Of a stretch of 16,476 bases of DNA, positions 15,016-16,476 are shown in pieces. The notes under the pieces are model-generated. The model saw nothing but the letters and a program-made list of their open reading frames with translations. It was not told the DNA's origin and ran no database searches. The DNA is from Phycisphaeraceae bacterium (lineage in GTDB: Bacteria > Planctomycetota > Phycisphaerae > Phycisphaerales > Phycisphaeraceae), in the NCBI GenBank assembly GCA_020851395.1, contig JADZCW010000269.1, positions 1-16,476 on the forward strand, given 5' to 3'. Every line of letters begins with the position of its first letter. Position 1 is the stretch's first letter. A program made the translations under genes and the position numbers.

Positions 15016-15069
15016 CGCCCCGATCAGCCCTCCTCACCAAAACTGCCCGGCAGGTGATCGATCGGGGCG
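15016..15069. repeat. 10-bp inverted repeat with nested inner arms
   Basis: CGCCCCGATC (15016-15025) and GATCGGGGCG (15060-15069) are perfect arms 34 nt apart. Within the loop, TCACC (15034-15038) and GGTGA (15053-15057), and CTGC/GCAG around 15043-15053, add alternative inner pairings. The structure ends exactly at the edge of the AT-rich island. It lacks a T-tract on either strand, so a simple terminator is unlikely. Confidence 0.5.
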
Positions 15070-15100
15070 TAACAATAAATACTAATTGATATTATCCAAA

Positions 15101-15193
15101 ATGAAATCTATCCTTCTTTTTTTACTTTTATCAGCTTTCACCTCAAATTCTCACTTCCGAATGCGTCGCGATGATGGTATAAAAACAAAATAG
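15101..15193 (+). other. 30-codon open frame resembling a signal peptide (doubtful)
   Basis: An ATG-to-TAG frame inside the AT-rich island encodes 30 residues starting MKSILLFLLLSAFTSNSHF, a textbook signal-peptide-like start (Lys, hydrophobic run, small residues), then a basic tail. No Shine-Dalgarno sequence precedes it. AT-rich DNA with T-tracts gives Leu/Phe codons by chance, so the resemblance may be accidental. It could also be the stub of a foreign gene. Confidence 0.18.
15155..15183 (+). promoter_or_regulatory. Possible promoter for the secreted dockerin-like protein
   Basis: TATAAA at 15178-15183 is a near-consensus -10 box with TTCCGA (15155-15160) 17 bp upstream as a weak -35. An AT-rich block precedes it. 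The transcript would carry a leader of about 175 nt containing the 15303-15320 palindrome. Weak evidence. Confidence 0.25.
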
Positions 15194-15302
15194 AAGGCAA
15201 TCAGCGCACTGATGATGCCTCGCAATCGATGATCGTGTTCCGCTTCAACCCTTGATTCACCGCTGGGTTTTCTAGATCCGTCTGATCGTCAAACCACCAG
15301 CG

Positions 15303-15320
15303 GCATGGCGTCCGCCATGC
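15303..15320. repeat. 18-bp inverted repeat upstream of the secreted-protein gene
   Basis: GCATGGCG (15303-15310) and CGCCATGC (15313-15320) are perfect arms with two bases between, 35 nt before the AGGAGA ribosome binding site (15355-15360). Candidate operator or leader hairpin. Confidence 0.45.
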
Positions 15321-15365
15321 GACTTGACTCGATCGCGGAGTTACTTTGACCCTCAGGAGAATCCC

Positions 15366-16476
15366 ATGCCTACGTCGTTGCGTTCAGTCCTGACTACGGT
15401 CCTGCTGCTTACCTTGGCCAGCCCCGCCATCGCCGCCCTCTCGGGCAACCTCATCCCCAACGGCGACTTCGAATCCACCAGCAACCTCAAGATGGCCGGC
15501 GGCAATGACAACTCCGCCACATATATCCCCATCCACCGCTCCAATATCGACACCGACTGGGGACGTTGGCTGGCCATGTGGGGACCACCCTCCCAGGCCG
15601 ACAACTCCCAGGCCCTCGCCGGCTTCTCTACCTACAACGACCCCCGCAACCTCGCCGAGACCGGCGGTGATACCCAGACCTCCGGGGACCTGGGCACCTT
15701 CAACCGTTCGGTCGACCCGACCAACCCCGGCAGCGGCAACCACGTCATGGAGAACGCTCTGTTCCGCTCCCGCACGGGCCTGTGGATCCACGCCCCGGAA
15801 AACCAGACCACCGGGCCCATGTCCTTCTCCTTCAGCTTCTACCAGGACCTGCTCGACACTCACCCCGGCGCCTGGTTCAACGTTAGCCTCTACGGCCTGA
15901 ACTTTGATTTCCCTCACGACACGGCCTACCTCACCGACGGCTCGGCCGGCAACTTCATGACCCCCATCCTCTATGACAACCCCGAGCAACTCGACGGCGA
16001 TATCCTCGCCTATTGCAGCTTCGGCGCGTTCGCGCTGAACAATCCCCCTCCGGGCCATGACTACTCCGATGAATTCGACCACTGGCGCACCGTCACGACC
16101 GACAACTCTGGCGACGACATGTGGATCGCCGCACCCAAGAACTTCCTCACCGCCAACCTCACGCAGACCTATCAGAACTACGCCGTCGTTATCTATTCCG
16201 TCGCTTACTCCGAGGGCGATCCTTTCTTCTGGCTCTATGGCGGAAAAGTCACTGAAAGTCCTTCCATGCTCTTCGACAACATCGACTTCCGCCTTACCCT
16301 CGCCGACGCCCGCGACCCCTTCGCCCCCGGCGACATGAACCTCGACGGACTGGTCAACGTCCAGGACATCAACCCCTTTGTCACCGCCCTGGGCTCCGAG
16401 GCCGCCTACATGGCCTACCTCAACGGCCGGCTGACCACCCTGGGCATCGACACCGGCGAGGCCGCCGCCGTCTACG
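15366..16476 (+). CDS. Secreted dockerin-like protein of Planctomycete type (3' partial)
   Basis: The frame runs open from 15366 to the window end (370 codons), so the gene is 3' truncated here. AGGAGA at 15355-15360 lies 5 nt before the ATG. The N-terminus MPTSLRSVLTTVLLLTLASP is a Sec signal peptide with likely cleavage after AIA (residue 23). The mature part starts with LSGNLIPNGDFESTSN, the opening common in exported carbohydrate-binding-like beta-sandwich domains, and is rich in Trp, Asn and Asp. From residue 322, GDMNLDGLVNVQDINPFVTAL is a dockerin-like calcium-loop motif (D-x-N-x-D-G) frequent in exported Planctomycete proteins; a second loop and perhaps a PEP-CTERM-type anchor would lie beyond the edge. 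No catalytic domain is recognised. A cell-surface or polysaccharide-related role is plausible only by analogy. The window edge, and not the sequence, ends it. Confidence 0.82.
   Translation, partial: MPTSLRSVLTTVLLLTLASPAIAALSGNLIPNGDFESTSNLKMAGGNDNSATYIPIHRSNIDTDWGRWLAMWGPPSQADNSQALAGFSTYNDPRNLAETGGDTQTSGDLGTFNRSVDPTNPGSGNHVMENALFRSRTGLWIHAPENQTTGPMSFSFSFYQDLLDTHPGAWFNVSLYGLNFDFPHDTAYLTDGSAGNFMTPILYDNPEQLDGDILAYCSFGAFALNNPPPGHDYSDEFDHWRTVTTDNSGDDMWIAAPKNFLTANLTQTYQNYAVVIYSVAYSEGDPFFWLYGGKVTESPSMLFDNIDFRLTLADARDPFAPGDMNLDGLVNVQDINPFVTALGSEAAYMAYLNGRLTTLGIDTGEAAAVY

Larger units (their letters stand above)
14896..15365. other. Intergenic region with an AT-rich island and inverted repeats
   Basis: About 470 bp. 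The first part (14896-15069) is GC-rich and ends in a nested inverted repeat. From 15070 to about 15200 the sequence turns sharply AT-rich, with a T-rich pyrimidine tract at 15111-15129 and an AAAAACAAAA run at 15181-15190, very unlike all flanking DNA. The GC content then recovers up to the secreted-protein gene. The island could be a promoter/UP-element zone, a transferred fragment, or a site of insertion. No gene is firmly supported; a 30-codon frame inside it is listed separately. Confidence 0.6.

Noticed and set aside
1..16476. CRISPR array, transposase, integrase, tRNA or rRNA
   Set aside because: No spaced repeat series, recombinase motif or recognisable RNA gene was seen on either strand by eye; small RNAs cannot be excluded.

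Overview
The window most likely comes from a high-GC, Gram-negative environmental bacterium of the Planctomycetota (Phycisphaerae-like). The main pointer is the secreted protein at the right edge, which has a Planctomycete-style dockerin-like tail (GDMNLDGLVNVQDINPF). The codon use is uniformly GC-rich, and no rRNA or tRNA is visible to fix the taxonomy. The assignment is inference.

Region 1 (about 1-6024) is a nitrogen-oxide respiration and nitrosative-stress locus. On the + strand are an iron-sulfur beta subunit of a type II DMSO-reductase-family enzyme (closest in my reading to NxrB of nitrite oxidoreductases and to NarH; its first residues lie outside the window), a membrane-anchored heme b gamma subunit (EbdC/NxrC-like), and a TorD-type maturation chaperone. 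The catalytic alpha subunit should lie just upstream. Facing this operon on the - strand is a tight three-gene unit: an Rrf2-family regulator, an NnrS-like 12-helix membrane protein with an N-terminal DUF1858-like domain, and a small four-cysteine protein. Divergent from the regulator is ric (ScdA/YtfE), a di-iron protein for repair of nitrosatively damaged Fe-S clusters. It has a clear sigma70-type promoter with a palindromic candidate operator at the expected start of transcription. Together the genes fit an enzyme that makes or uses nitrite or nitrate, plus NO sensing and damage control.

Region 2 (6025-6598) holds no convincing gene but several perfect inverted repeats.

Region 3 (6599-13845) is a heavy-metal efflux cluster: a small membrane protein, CzcC-like outer-membrane lipoprotein, CzcB-like periplasmic adaptor with a His/Asp-rich N-terminus, CzcA-like RND pump of the divalent-cation type, and a small lipoprotein coupled to the pump gene. 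A 17-bp dyad just before the czcC ribosome binding site is a candidate control element.

Region 4 (13846-16476) holds a nitrilase-superfamily amidohydrolase, a long intergenic stretch with a sharp AT-rich island and nested inverted repeats, and the 5' part of a secreted dockerin-like protein running off the window.

The most useful leads are the small cysteine protein in the NO-stress operon, the Rrf2 regulator that lacks the middle cysteine of the classical cluster-binding set, the ric promoter/operator, the two accessory proteins flanking the RND system, and the AT-rich island.
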